From Frankiales bacterium (GTDB lineage: Bacteria > Actinomycetota > Actinomycetes > Mycobacteriales > SCTD01), in contig JAOPVZ010000072.1 of the NCBI GenBank assembly GCA_025965935.1, positions 1 through 41,536 on the forward strand: a DNA stretch of 41,536 bases. The letters are read 5' to 3'. The position numbers and the translations under genes were made by a program. Shown here piece after piece: positions 33,539 through 40,858 of this stretch (the stretch's first letter is position 1; each line of letters opens with the position of its first letter). Under the pieces are notes generated by a model, which saw only the letters and a list, made by a program, of their open reading frames with translations, was not told where the DNA came from and did no database searches.

Positions 33539-34672
33539 TCAGTCCGGCTGCTGAACCGACCAACCGAGGGCCTGTAGCTCCTTGGCGAGCGGCTGGACGT
33601 CGTCCAACCGGACGAGCAGCTCGATCACACCCGAGGGCCGACCCGGCACGTGCTCGACGTGCACGTCCTCGACGTTCACTCCCGCGGTGCCTGCGTCTGT
33701 GAGCAGCGCTGCCAGGCGTCCCGGCTCGTCAGACACGGTCACCCTCAGCGGCGCGAACGCATCCGAGCGCACTCCCCGCTTCACAGGGACGAGCGCCCGG
33801 CCGGTGTTGCCGTCGCGCAGCAGGTCCCGGAGCACCGCCACGGCCGTGGCCGCCTCGGACGGACTCGGCGTGCCACCCAGGCTCGACAGCGCGCTCCCCG
33901 CAGCCAGGAGACGCTCACCGAGGGCCGTGACGACTGGCGCGACCTCCCCGGCGTTCAGCTCCAAGATCTGAACCCAGAGATCCGGGTCGCTGGCGGCCAG
34001 CCGGGTGGTGTCGACCAGGCCGGCGCCAGCCAGGCGAAACCGGCTGGCGTCCACCGTCATGCCGCTCGTGCCACCCTGCGCGGCTCCTGCCGAACCAGCC
34101 AGGCCCGCAGCAAGGGCGCTCGAGGCCACCTGCGGGAGGTGGCTGAGAAGCGCGACAGCAGCGTCATGGGCGGCTGAGGAGAGCTCGACGACGTCGGCGC
34201 CACACGCTGCGATGAGACGCCGGACCTCCTCGATCGCCGGCGGGCTGTTGCCGGCTGTCGGACACAGTGCCCACGGTCGCCCGACGAACAGGTCACCGGT
34301 GGCCGCCCGAGGGCCGGAGAGCTCCCGCCCTGCCAGCGGATGGCTTCCAACTACTACCGACGGATTCGAACTCCGCGCCTCAACCTCGTGCTGAACGTGA
34401 GACTGAACTGAAGCAACATGTGTGTAGGTCGCAGCGACGTCAAGTCTTTGAAGTGCGAGTAGGGCCTCGGCTGTCATCCGCGGCGGGACGGCAACGAGCG
34501 CGATCTCCGCCGACTCTGCTTCCTCCCAGGGGCGTCCCGCCCCGCGACGAACTGCCTCCCCCACCACCGATGGGTTCTGGTCGTCCAGCACGACATCCCA
34601 GCCGGCCCCGCGCAGGGCCAGACCCACGCTGGCCCCGATGAGGCCGCACCCCATCACCAAGACGTCCGCCAT
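33539..34672 (-). CDS. tyrA: Prephenate dehydrogenase
   Basis: Converts prephenate to 4-hydroxyphenylpyruvate in tyrosine synthesis; 377 residues. The NAD-binding GCGLIGASVGLALRGAGW is at the N-terminus, the catalytic His lies in VVGSHPLAGRELSG (about residue 114), and the helical dimerisation domain carries LSHLPQVASSALAAGLAG. A C-terminal ACT domain (about 310-377: LRVTVSDEPGRLAALLTDAGTAGVNVEDVHVEH) suggests feedback control by an amino acid. The ATG at 34672 shares one base with the aroH stop, so the two are coupled. AroH makes its substrate. Confidence 0.95.
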   Translation of the reverse strand: MADVLVMGCGLIGASVGLALRGAGWDVVLDDQNPSVVGEAVRRGAGRPWEEAESAEIALVAVPPRMTAEALLALQRLDVAATYTHVASVQSHVQHEVEARSSNPSVVVGSHPLAGRELSGPRAATGDLFVGRPWALCPTAGNSPPAIEEVRRLIAACGADVVELSSAAHDAAVALLSHLPQVASSALAAGLAGSAGAAQGGTSGMTVDASRFRLAGAGLVDTTRLAASDPDLWVQILELNAGEVAPVVTALGERLLAAGSALSSLGGTPSPSEAATAVAVLRDLLRDGNTGRALVPVKRGVRSDAFAPLRVTVSDEPGRLAALLTDAGTAGVNVEDVHVEHVPGRPSGVIELLVRLDDVQPLAKELQALGWSVQQPD

Positions 34673-35034
34673 CAGATCGGCAGGTCCGTACGGAGCTGCG
34701 CAGCTCCCTTGAGGTACACGTGCCGGAGGTCGGCGCGGGGCTTGTCCGTCTCCACGTGCGCGAGCAGCCGGAGCACCCGCGGCATGGCTCCTGGGACATC
34801 GATCTCCCCCGCGCAGAGCAGGGGCACGTCTGTGATGCCCATCTGGCGAGCGGCGTAGGCGGGGAACTCCGACCGTAGGTCGGGCGTCGCCGTGAAGATC
34901 ACCGAAATGAGGTCGTCGGGGACCAAGGCGTTGCGCTCCAGAACGGCCGCCAGGAGCTCGGTGGTCGCCTGGAGGACGTCGTCGCGGGTGTCCGTGGAGA
35001 CCTGGATGGCACCACGAAGCGCACGCACCGACAC
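34672..35034 (-). CDS. aroH: Chorismate mutase, AroH type
   Basis: A monofunctional trimeric AroH-class mutase of 120 residues that converts chorismate to prephenate. Motifs: VRALRGAIQVSTDTRDDVLQAT, LVPDDLISVIFTATPDLRSEFPAYAAR, VPLLCAGEIDVPGAMPRVLRLL and the C-terminal HVYLKGAAQLRTDL, with the active-site Arg residues (R7 region, R90 region) and Cys in place. The GTG at 35034 follows AAGGAG. A promoter lies at 35062-35090. Upstream is a 0.9-kb non-coding stretch. Confidence 0.95.
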   Translation of the reverse strand: MSVRALRGAIQVSTDTRDDVLQATTELLAAVLERNALVPDDLISVIFTATPDLRSEFPAYAARQMGITDVPLLCAGEIDVPGAMPRVLRLLAHVETDKPRADLRHVYLKGAAQLRTDLPI

Positions 35035-35061
35035 CCTGACTCCTTGCTTGACGAAGTGGTC

Positions 35062-35090
35062 ACCCTATCCATCTGGCGTCATGGCGTGAA
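35062..35090 (-). promoter_or_regulatory. Promoter of aroH-tyrA (TTCACG-N17-TAGGGT)
   Basis: TTCACG at 35090-35085 and TAGGGT at 35067-35062 on the minus strand with a 17-bp spacer. The start site near 35055 leaves a short leader containing the AAGGAG ribosome site. Confidence 0.5.
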
Positions 35091-35135
35091 AGGTCCGAAC
35101 CGGCGTGTTGTCCAAGCGCTTCGAAGAGACGTACT

Positions 35136-35179
35136 CATAGCGGTTCGTCGTTAGACGGAGAGAATGCTGAACCGCTATG
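35136..35179. repeat. 11-bp perfect inverted repeat upstream of aroH
   Basis: CATAGCGGTTC (35136-35146) and GAACCGCTATG (35169-35179) are exact inverse copies separated by 22 bp. The right arm continues into CGCTATGTCGATAT, and ATATCGAC recurs inverted at 35229-35236. It could be a regulator site or a structured RNA end. Confidence 0.7.
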
Positions 35180-35431
35180 TCGATATGGCGATGCCAACCG
35201 GATCCGCCCGTTTGCTCTTGCTCTCGCTATATCGACTTACCGCAGCGAGACCTCGGGGCAATCATCTCCGGTTGCCCAGAGCAAAGCGGCCCCGCGCTTA
35301 CATCGTCCTGTCGACATCTCGATAGATGACTTTGCCCTGAGAACTGCACAGTGTCTTAGTGGTTTCTCTTCACACCGCCGAAGCGCGAAGTCGCGAGGTC
35401 GCCCCACTCTGAAGCAGCGCGGGGCCCTGGA

Positions 35432-35530
35432 CCTAGGCGCCGGACGTCGTCCGCCGGCCCCTAGGCCTAGGCGCCGCACCCGTCCGCCGGCGCCTGGTCC
35501 AGGCGCCGCACCGCGACGAGGTGCCTTGGC
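35432..35530. repeat. 34-bp-period GC-rich palindromic repeat cluster
   Basis: CCTAGGCGCCG starts at 35432 and 35466, and CCAGGCGCCG at 35499, giving three diverged units about 33-34 bp apart, each followed by a GTCCGCCGG-like or related block. Within them CCTAGGCCTAGG (35460-35471) is a perfect palindrome and GGCGCCTGG-T-CCAGGCGCC (35489-35507) a perfect 9-bp-arm hairpin. They could fold as consecutive stems on either strand. No CRISPR-like unique spacers are present. Confidence 0.7.
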
Positions 35531-35830
35531 GGCTGGCCCGGTCGACCAACCTCGCGAGGAGGTGTCAGTGGCACCCGGCCACGGGCCGCAGCCCAGATGA
35601 CCGGCCCGGTCTCCACGCCACCGCACGTCCTGGGGAGCCGCTCACCACCGGCACCGGCATGTTCACCTGCAGCTTCGGGAGTCCTCTGATCGACCGGCGG
35701 GACCCACTACGCCGGGCGGGTCGGGGTGACAGCTGCCTATGGGAGCGACCGCGGGCGCGGTAGGTGTCCCCTATCGCGGGCCGATCGGCAGCGAGCCGCC
35801 CTTGCAATGGGCGGCTGGCGCGGGCCCGGA

Positions 35831-35849
35831 CACGGGTTCCGGACCCGTG
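35831..35849. terminator. Stem-loop CACGGGT-TCCGG-ACCCGTG
   Basis: A 7-bp perfect stem with a 5-nt loop, 108 bp beyond the rluB stop. It may end rluB-operon transcripts, but no U-tract follows and the distance is long. Confidence 0.35.
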
Positions 35850-35956
35850 CCAACGGTGTCGCGATCTTGCGAGAGAAGCTCTGAGAGCGGAAAACGTCTC
35901 CGCACCGCCGGCGGCGCCGGACCTCGTCAAGGGCCTGCCGCTCGCGCGGGCAGTGA

Positions 35957-36688
35957 CTACATGCCGACGACGGCGTACAGCGAGGCCACCTCGTGAGGCG
36001 TGAGCGCGCGCAGCCGTCCCGCCCGCTGCGACCCCAGCTGCACGGGGCCGATAGCGGTACGCACGAGCGACTGAACGGGGTGCCCTACCTCCGCGAGGAG
36101 GCGACGCACGATGTGCTTGCGCCCCTCGTGGAGCACCACCTCGACCAGGACCTTGTTCGCGGCGCTGTCGATCAGGCGGAAGCTGTCCACCTTCACGGGA
36201 CCGTCCTCGAGCAGGACGCCAGCTCGCAACCGCTTGCCGACGTCGCGCTGGACAGGCCCGATGATCTGCGCGAGGTAGGTCTTGGGAACGTTGAACGACG
36301 GGTGCGACAGGCGGTGCGCGAGCTCGCCGTCGTTGGTCAGCAGCAGCAGCCCCTCGGTGTCCGCGTCGAGGCGTCCCACATGGAACAGGCGCTCCCGCCG
36401 GTCCGCGACAAGGTCGCCCACAGTGGGTCGGCCCTCAGGGTCGGACATCGCCGAGACCATCCCCCTGGGCTTGTTCAGCGCGAGGTAGATCCGGTTGCTG
36501 GCCGTCGTGACCCGCATCCCGTCGACGTGCACGACCACGGTCTCGGGGTCGACGCGACGGCCCTGCTCGCGCACGACCTCACCGTCCACGCTGACACGGC
36601 CGGCAGCGATCAGCTCCTCGCACGCCCGTCGGGAGCCCACTCCAGCTCCCGCAAGGACCTTCTGCAGGCGCACACCATCATCTGTCAT
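35957..36688 (-). CDS. rluB: Ribosomal large-subunit pseudouridine synthase B-type
   Basis: An RluB/RsuA-family pseudouridine synthase acting on rRNA, 243 residues. An N-terminal S4 domain (VRLQKVLAGAGVGSRRACEELIAAGRVSVDG) is followed by the catalytic domain with Asp in HVGRLDADTEGLLLLTNDG (about residue 102), LNKPRGMVSAMSDPEGRPTV and EGRKHIVRRLLAEVGHPV. The ATG at 36688 lies 9 nt after the scpB stop. The scpA-scpB-rluB order is conserved in actinobacteria. The last gene of that operon. Confidence 0.95.
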   Translation of the reverse strand: MTDDGVRLQKVLAGAGVGSRRACEELIAAGRVSVDGEVVREQGRRVDPETVVVHVDGMRVTTASNRIYLALNKPRGMVSAMSDPEGRPTVGDLVADRRERLFHVGRLDADTEGLLLLTNDGELAHRLSHPSFNVPKTYLAQIIGPVQRDVGKRLRAGVLLEDGPVKVDSFRLIDSAANKVLVEVVLHEGRKHIVRRLLAEVGHPVQSLVRTAIGPVQLGSQRAGRLRALTPHEVASLYAVVGM

Positions 36689-36697
36689 GTCTCGACC

Positions 36698-37426
36698 TCA
36701 CATCGAGGACGAGTCGGAAGTGACATCATCCAGCTCAGGCAATAGCGGAGCCAAGGAGGGCAGCTCCTCGAGGGACTGGAGCCCCAGCCGCTCAAGCAAG
36801 TAGTTGGTGGTCCGGTACCGGGTCGCTCCGGTCTCCTCGTCCGGGCCGGCCTCTGTCACGAGACCTCGGGCCACGAGCGTTCGGACCACACCGTCCACGT
36901 TCACCCCGCGCACCGCGCTGACCCGCTGCCGGGTGACCGGCTGCCGGTAGGCGATGACAGCCAGAGTCTCCAGCGCGGCCTGGGTCAGCCGCGCCTGCTG
37001 GCCGTCCAGGACGAACCTCTCGACGTACGGAGCGCAGTCGGCACGCGTGTAGAGGCGCCACCCGCCCGCGACCTGGCGCAGCTCGAACCCACGCCCGTCC
37101 TCCGTGTACTCGCGCGCCAGGGCGTCGAGCACCTCCTCGACCTCGCCCGTGGGGCGCTCGACCACCTGAGCCAGCGTGACCGCAGGCACCGGCTCGTCCG
37201 TGACCAGCAGCACCGCCTCCAGCGCAGCGGGCAGCGGTGGCAGGTCCCCTACCGGCAGCGTGCCTGGCACGGGTCCAGAGGCCACCGGGTCGACGAGGGA
37301 CTCCCTCGCTTCCTCGTCCGCGTGCGCTTCGGAGGCGTCCGGGTGGACCTCGTTGCTGCTCAGGTCAGGCGCGTCGCTCGGACGCTCGTCCGCGCCGTTG
37401 TCGTGCAGCTCCTCATCGGCGCTCAC
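36698..37426 (-). CDS. scpB: Segregation and condensation protein B
   Basis: A double winged-helix subunit of the SMC-ScpAB condensin, 242 residues. The first roughly 60 residues are acidic and low-complexity (DEELHDNGADERPSDAPD). The core has PALEAVLLVTDEPVPAVTLAQV, RGFELRQVAGGWRLYTR, LTQAALETLAVIAYRQPVTRQRVSAVRGVNVDGVVRTLVARGLV and the terminal YLLERLGLQSLEELP. The GTG at 37426 overlaps the scpA stop (GTGA). SMC itself is not in the window. The acidic tails of both Scp proteins are typical of actinobacteria. Confidence 0.95.
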   Translation of the reverse strand: MSADEELHDNGADERPSDAPDLSSNEVHPDASEAHADEEARESLVDPVASGPVPGTLPVGDLPPLPAALEAVLLVTDEPVPAVTLAQVVERPTGEVEEVLDALAREYTEDGRGFELRQVAGGWRLYTRADCAPYVERFVLDGQQARLTQAALETLAVIAYRQPVTRQRVSAVRGVNVDGVVRTLVARGLVTEAGPDEETGATRYRTTNYLLERLGLQSLEELPSLAPLLPELDDVTSDSSSM

Positions 37427-38580
37427 GGGGCGTCGTCCTCCTGGTCGTCGGGTACTGGCTCGGCTGGTCCGTCTGAGGCCTCTGTGGAGGCTGGTGCGTC
37501 CTGTCCGTAGGCGGCCGTGGGGGCAGATGGTCGGTCGGGCAGAACGACCACGTCCGGTTCTCGCGTGTCTCGCCGCCCATCTTCCACAGGCGTTCGCACC
37601 CCGGACTCAGTCTCCGGCTCCCGACGGGCGTCAGGCAGCACGACAACAGGATCGTCCCACTCAGCACCGGCGGCGCTGGCGGCGAGGGGCACGTCGTCCT
37701 CGCGAGGCTCCCCGGTGGGCCCCGTCCAGCGGACGTGCAGCTCGGACAGCGCTTCGGCCTGCTCGAACGCGACCAGCCCCTCGCGGTACAGCTCGAGCAG
37801 CCCCAGGAAGCGCGCCACCACCTCGAGCGTGCCTGCGCAGTCGGCCGTCAGGTGCCTGAAGCTGGCGCTCCCCGACCGGCGTAGGCGCTCGTGCAGCAGC
37901 GCCGTCTGCTCCCGCACCGACACCGTGCCGCCGTGGACGTGGTCCACCGCGACGAGCTCCTCCGGCCGAGGTGTGAGGGCCTTCGCTGCCATCGCGGCGA
38001 ACTCGGCCGCACCCAGGCCGAGGAGCACCTCGGGCAGCAGGCCCGCGTAGCGGGGCTCCAGGGTCACCTGGCGGGGATAGCGCCTGGCCTCCGCGGCCAG
38101 CAGACCCCCCAGGTGCGCGGCCGCCTGCTTGTAGGCGCGGTACTGCAGCAACCGGGCGAACAGCAGGTCGCGAGCCTCGAGCAGGGCGAGGTCCTCCTCG
38201 TCCTCGACCTCAGCGCCGGGCAGCAGCCGAGCGGCCTTGAGGTCCAGGAGGGTCGCTGCCACGACCAGGAACTCAGTGGCCTGACCCAGGTCCCAACCGG
38301 CACCGAGCGCACGGATGTGGGCGATGAAGTCGTCGGTGACCTTGGACAGCGCCACCTCGGTGACGTCCAGCTGGTGCTTGCTGATCAGTCCCAGAAGCAG
38401 GTCGAACGGCCCCTCGAACACGTCCAGACGCACCTGGAAGCCCTCGTCTACACCGGTGGAGGCGGGCGCGGCGTTTCGCTCCGCATGCGGCACGCCCCCC
38501 TGCGGGGCGGACAGGGCCGGAGGCGCAGCGGGAGTGCCGGCGGCGCCCGGTTCGAGGGCAGGTCCTTGCTGTTCAGACAC
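37423..38580 (-). CDS. scpA: Segregation and condensation protein A (kleisin) with long C-terminal tail
   Basis: The kleisin subunit bridging SMC heads, 385 residues against about 260-280 usual. The core (45-290) begins FQVRLDVFEGPFDLLLGLISKHQLDVTEVALSKVTDDF, then ATEFLVVAATLLDLKAARLLPG, and ends with the winged-helix region FLGLLELYREGLVAFEQAEALSELHVRW. The remaining roughly 95 residues are acidic and disordered and contain VVVLPD twice, in DDPVVVLPDARREPE and EPDVVVLPDRPSAP. The N-terminus is Pro/Ala-rich. The stop overlaps scpB. The start overlaps the site-2-protease-like gene by 8 nt. Confidence 0.95.
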   Translation of the reverse strand: MSEQQGPALEPGAAGTPAAPPALSAPQGGVPHAERNAAPASTGVDEGFQVRLDVFEGPFDLLLGLISKHQLDVTEVALSKVTDDFIAHIRALGAGWDLGQATEFLVVAATLLDLKAARLLPGAEVEDEEDLALLEARDLLFARLLQYRAYKQAAAHLGGLLAAEARRYPRQVTLEPRYAGLLPEVLLGLGAAEFAAMAAKALTPRPEELVAVDHVHGGTVSVREQTALLHERLRRSGSASFRHLTADCAGTLEVVARFLGLLELYREGLVAFEQAEALSELHVRWTGPTGEPREDDVPLAASAAGAEWDDPVVVLPDARREPETESGVRTPVEDGRRDTREPDVVVLPDRPSAPTAAYGQDAPASTEASDGPAEPVPDDQEDDAP

Positions 38581-39274
38581 CTAGCAAGACTCTCAGCAAC
38601 GGCGCGAGCAGGCTGTCGAGCACCTGCAGGAGCAGCAGCTGACCCCCGAGGGGCAGCACGAGCAGGAGCAGCACGACGACGAGCCCGACGTTCTGGTCCA
38701 CGAGGTAGTGCCGAGCCCTTTGCCACCCCAGTGAGTGCGGACCGAGTGCGAACAGCAGCCGTCCACCGTCCAGCGGGGGCAGCGGAACCAGGCTCAGGAC
38801 GCCGAGGTAGAGCTGCGACGCCCCCGCCAGCAGCAGGCCGAGCCCAAGCCCGTCGTTCCCCATCGGAACCCCGTGCTGCAGCACGTAGCCGGCGCCCGCG
38901 CCACCGAAGTCCTGAGCCAGCACATGGGAGATCCCGGTGCTGCTCGCCGTGCTCCGCCACAGGATGAGCAGCCCGATCCCGAGCACGATGTTGACCAGCG
39001 GGCCCACGAGCGCGACGACCACCGTGCGCCTGCGGTCGCGCCGGGAGAGCTCAATCGGGTGTGCCCAGCCGAGACCGCCGATGAGCGCTCCGACCGTTCC
39101 GAAAGGATCAAGGTGATATCGAGGGTTGGACGAAGTCCGGTGTTCTTGGCTAGGCCGTCGGTCACCCATCGCCGAGGCGACGAGCGACTGCACCCAGGAG
39201 TGGAGTGTGACCCCGACGACGAACGACACGGCAAGAACCAGGAAGCTCGCAGGGCGCCCGAGGGCGTAGAGCAC
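38573..39274 (-). CDS. Site-2 protease (M50) family membrane protein with degenerate active site
   Basis: A 233-residue multi-helix membrane protein of the M50/site-2 protease family, located upstream of scpA as in other actinobacteria. The second metal motif region is retained in LVPLPPLDGGRLLFALG. However, the helix that should carry HExxH reads VVGVTLHSWVQSLVASAMGD, so Glu and the second His are replaced by Ser and Gln; zinc peptidase activity is unlikely. Other family features remain: the RYHLDPFGTVGALIGGLGWAHPIE segment and the hydrophobic helix VALVGPLVNIVLGIGLLIL. The ATG at 39274 is 1 nt from the preceding stop. Confidence 0.82.
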   Translation of the reverse strand: MLYALGRPASFLVLAVSFVVGVTLHSWVQSLVASAMGDRRPSQEHRTSSNPRYHLDPFGTVGALIGGLGWAHPIELSRRDRRRTVVVALVGPLVNIVLGIGLLILWRSTASSTGISHVLAQDFGGAGAGYVLQHGVPMGNDGLGLGLLLAGASQLYLGVLSLVPLPPLDGGRLLFALGPHSLGWQRARHYLVDQNVGLVVVLLLLVLPLGGQLLLLQVLDSLLAPLLRVLLGV

Positions 39275-39275
39275 G

Positions 39276-39776
39276 TCAGCGGCCCCGGAGGCGGCGCACC
39301 AGGATGCTGGCGTCGCCCTTTGCCTCGAAGTCGGCCAGCACCACGGCCAGCGCCTCGCGCACCACGCGTCCGCGGTCGACCGGCAGCCCGTGGTCGCCGC
39401 GGAGTGCCAACCGGGCGTGCTCGAGATCCATCAGCTCGTCGGCCGACAGGTAGACGGTGATCTTCTCGTCGTGGCTCTCACGGCCACTGGGGCGGCGGTC
39501 CGCCAGAGCGCGCGGACGACGCCGGCTGGCCGACCGCACAGCGCTCGAGGCCTCATCGAGCCCGTCGTGGTCGTCGGTGCCATCCGCCGGGGCAGCCGGC
39601 GGCGGGACGGGCGACCGCATGGGCGGCGGCAGGGGTGAGGAAGGAGCCGCGGGCTCGGCGTAAGGGGCCACGGTGAGCGCGGCCGGTCGGCTGGGCTCCT
39701 CGGCGGCTGGGCGCGCGGAGTCCCCGGTCGAGCGGAACAGCTCGTCTGCCCCGGGCAGAGCGATGCGACGGCTCAT
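39276..39776 (-). CDS. Ribbon-helix-helix-like protein coupled to ParA
   Basis: 166 residues. The first 100 are low-complexity (Pro/Ala/Ser, then basic SRRRPRALADRRPSGRES). The C-terminal 65 (KITVYLSADELMDLEHARLALRG, then VDRGRVVREALAVVLADF) read as a beta strand and two helices of ribbon-helix-helix DNA-binding type. The ATG at 39776 overlaps the parA stop (ATGA). Coupling to parA suggests it is the ATPase's DNA- or membrane-side partner in place of a ParB. This is inference; the family is annotated as hypothetical in relatives. Confidence 0.7.
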   Translation of the reverse strand: MSRRIALPGADELFRSTGDSARPAAEEPSRPAALTVAPYAEPAAPSSPLPPPMRSPVPPPAAPADGTDDHDGLDEASSAVRSASRRRPRALADRRPSGRESHDEKITVYLSADELMDLEHARLALRGDHGLPVDRGRVVREALAVVLADFEAKGDASILVRRLRGR

Positions 39777-40630
39777 CGGGAGAGCACCTCCTTGGCGAGG
39801 TCACGGTAGGCGGTCGCGCCGGTCGAGTTCGACGCGTAGGACGTGATCGGCTCGCCGGCGACGGTCGTCTCCGGAAAGCGCACCGTGCGGTTGATGACGG
39901 TGTGGAACACCCGGTCGCCGAAGGCCTCGACGACCCGTGCGAGCACCTCGCGTCCATGCAGGGTGCGAGCGTCGTACATCGTCGCGAGAATCCCCTCAAG
40001 CTCAAGTTGAGGGTTGAGCCGCTCCCGGATCTTCTCGATGGTCTGGATGAGGAGGGCCACACCGCGGAGGGCGAAGAACTCGCACTCGAGCGGGATGATG
40101 ACCCCCTGGGCGGCCGTCAAGGCGTTGACCGTCAGCAACCCCAGTGACGGCTGGCAGTCGAGGAGGATCACGTCGTAGTCGTCCAGCACGGGCGACAGCG
40201 CACGCACCAGCGTCTGCTCGCGGGCCACCTCGTTGACGAGCTGGACCTCAGCCGCCGAGAGGTCGATGTTGCTCGGCAGCAGGTCCATGCCCGGCACGTT
40301 GGTCTTGAGCATCACGTCGTCGACGGTGACGTCCTGCTCCATGAGCAGGTTGTAGACCGTCCGGTCGAGCTGAAGCGGGTTCACGCCCAGTCCGACGCCC
40401 AGGGCGCCCTGTGGGTCGAGGTCGACGAGCAGCACCCGGCGGCCGAGCTCCGCGAGGGCGGCGCCGAGGTTGATGGTGGAGGTGGTCTTGCCGACCCCAC
40501 CCTTCTGGTTGCACATGGCGAGGACCCGGGCCGGCCCGTGCCGGTCGAGCGTCGGCGGCGTCGGCAGGTACGGCAACGGCCGTCCGGTAGGGCCGGTCAT
40601 GCCAGGCTCGAGGGCGGGCTTTGTCGACAT
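39773..40630 (-). CDS. parA: ParA-family ATPase (Soj/MinD-like)
   Basis: A 285-residue deviant-Walker ATPase: Walker A NQKGGVGKTT (41-50) with both Lys, LLVDLDPQGALGVGLG, the switch region LLDCQPSLGLLTVNALTAAQGVIIPLECEFFALRG, and INRTVRFPETTVAGEPI. It is the ParA-like protein found with scpA/scpB in actinobacteria, distinct from the oriC-proximal ParA, and has no ParB next to it. I chose the ATG at 40630; the GTG at 40636 is possible and the track start at 40819 runs through the promoter. Promoter and DnaA boxes lie upstream. Confidence 0.93.
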   Translation of the reverse strand: MSTKPALEPGMTGPTGRPLPYLPTPPTLDRHGPARVLAMCNQKGGVGKTTSTINLGAALAELGRRVLLVDLDPQGALGVGLGVNPLQLDRTVYNLLMEQDVTVDDVMLKTNVPGMDLLPSNIDLSAAEVQLVNEVAREQTLVRALSPVLDDYDVILLDCQPSLGLLTVNALTAAQGVIIPLECEFFALRGVALLIQTIEKIRERLNPQLELEGILATMYDARTLHGREVLARVVEAFGDRVFHTVINRTVRFPETTVAGEPITSYASNSTGATAYRDLAKEVLSR

Positions 40631-40700
40631 ACTCACAAGTGGCCGAACCTCTCTGATGATTTCGTGCCGTCCCGACTTCTCGCCTTGACGATGCGGCGGG

Positions 40701-40730
40701 ACTCTACGTGGCCGGACGGCCCCATTACAA
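40701..40730 (-). promoter_or_regulatory. Promoter of parA (TTGTAA-N18-TAGAGT)
   Basis: TTGTAA at 40730-40725 and TAGAGT at 40706-40701 on the minus strand with an 18-bp spacer. The start near 40694 gives a leader of about 60 nt. Two DnaA boxes lie 39-118 bp upstream. Confidence 0.5.
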
Positions 40731-40768
40731 CGTCGTGCACGGAATTGGGGACGACACGCCGCAGACCC

Positions 40769-40819
40769 TGTGGACAACCACCCGACACCCGGGGACACCG
40801 GCCGTGACCCTGTGGACAA
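40769..40819 (-). promoter_or_regulatory. Two perfect DnaA boxes (TTGTCCACA) upstream of parA
   Basis: TTGTCCACA reads on the minus strand at 40777-40769 and 40819-40811, both exact matches to the actinobacterial DnaA box, in the same orientation and 42 bp apart (four helical turns). A weaker TCGTCCCCA lies at 40754-40746. They sit between the xerD stop and the parA promoter. Confidence 0.7.
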
Positions 40820-40858
40820 GCCCCGCCAGCGCGATCGGCCGCGGTACGAGACGGTCGG

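Larger units (their letters stand above)
35091..35956. other. Non-coding stretch between rluB and aroH
   Basis: About 860 bp with no supportable gene. From 35100 to 35345 the base composition is visibly more AT-rich than the rest of the window and crowded with inverted repeats: 35136-35179, GGGCAA/TTGCCC at 35256-35277, and CATCT-CGAT-AGATG at 35315-35328. From 35432 to 35530 lies a GC-rich 34-bp repeat cluster. From 35530 to 35950 there is a further stem-loop (35831-35849) and only short frames, one of them a 12-codon frame after GAGGAGG near 35560. Track ORFs here lack any family signal. Confidence 0.5.

Noticed and set aside
35432-35530. Possible CRISPR array
   Set aside because: Only three diverged 34-bp units with no conserved-repeat/unique-spacer pattern.
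35521-35763. 80-residue plus-strand ORF and 121-residue minus-strand ORF in the aroH-rluB gap
   Set aside because: Low-complexity Arg/Pro-rich frames with no family signal or convincing ribosome site.
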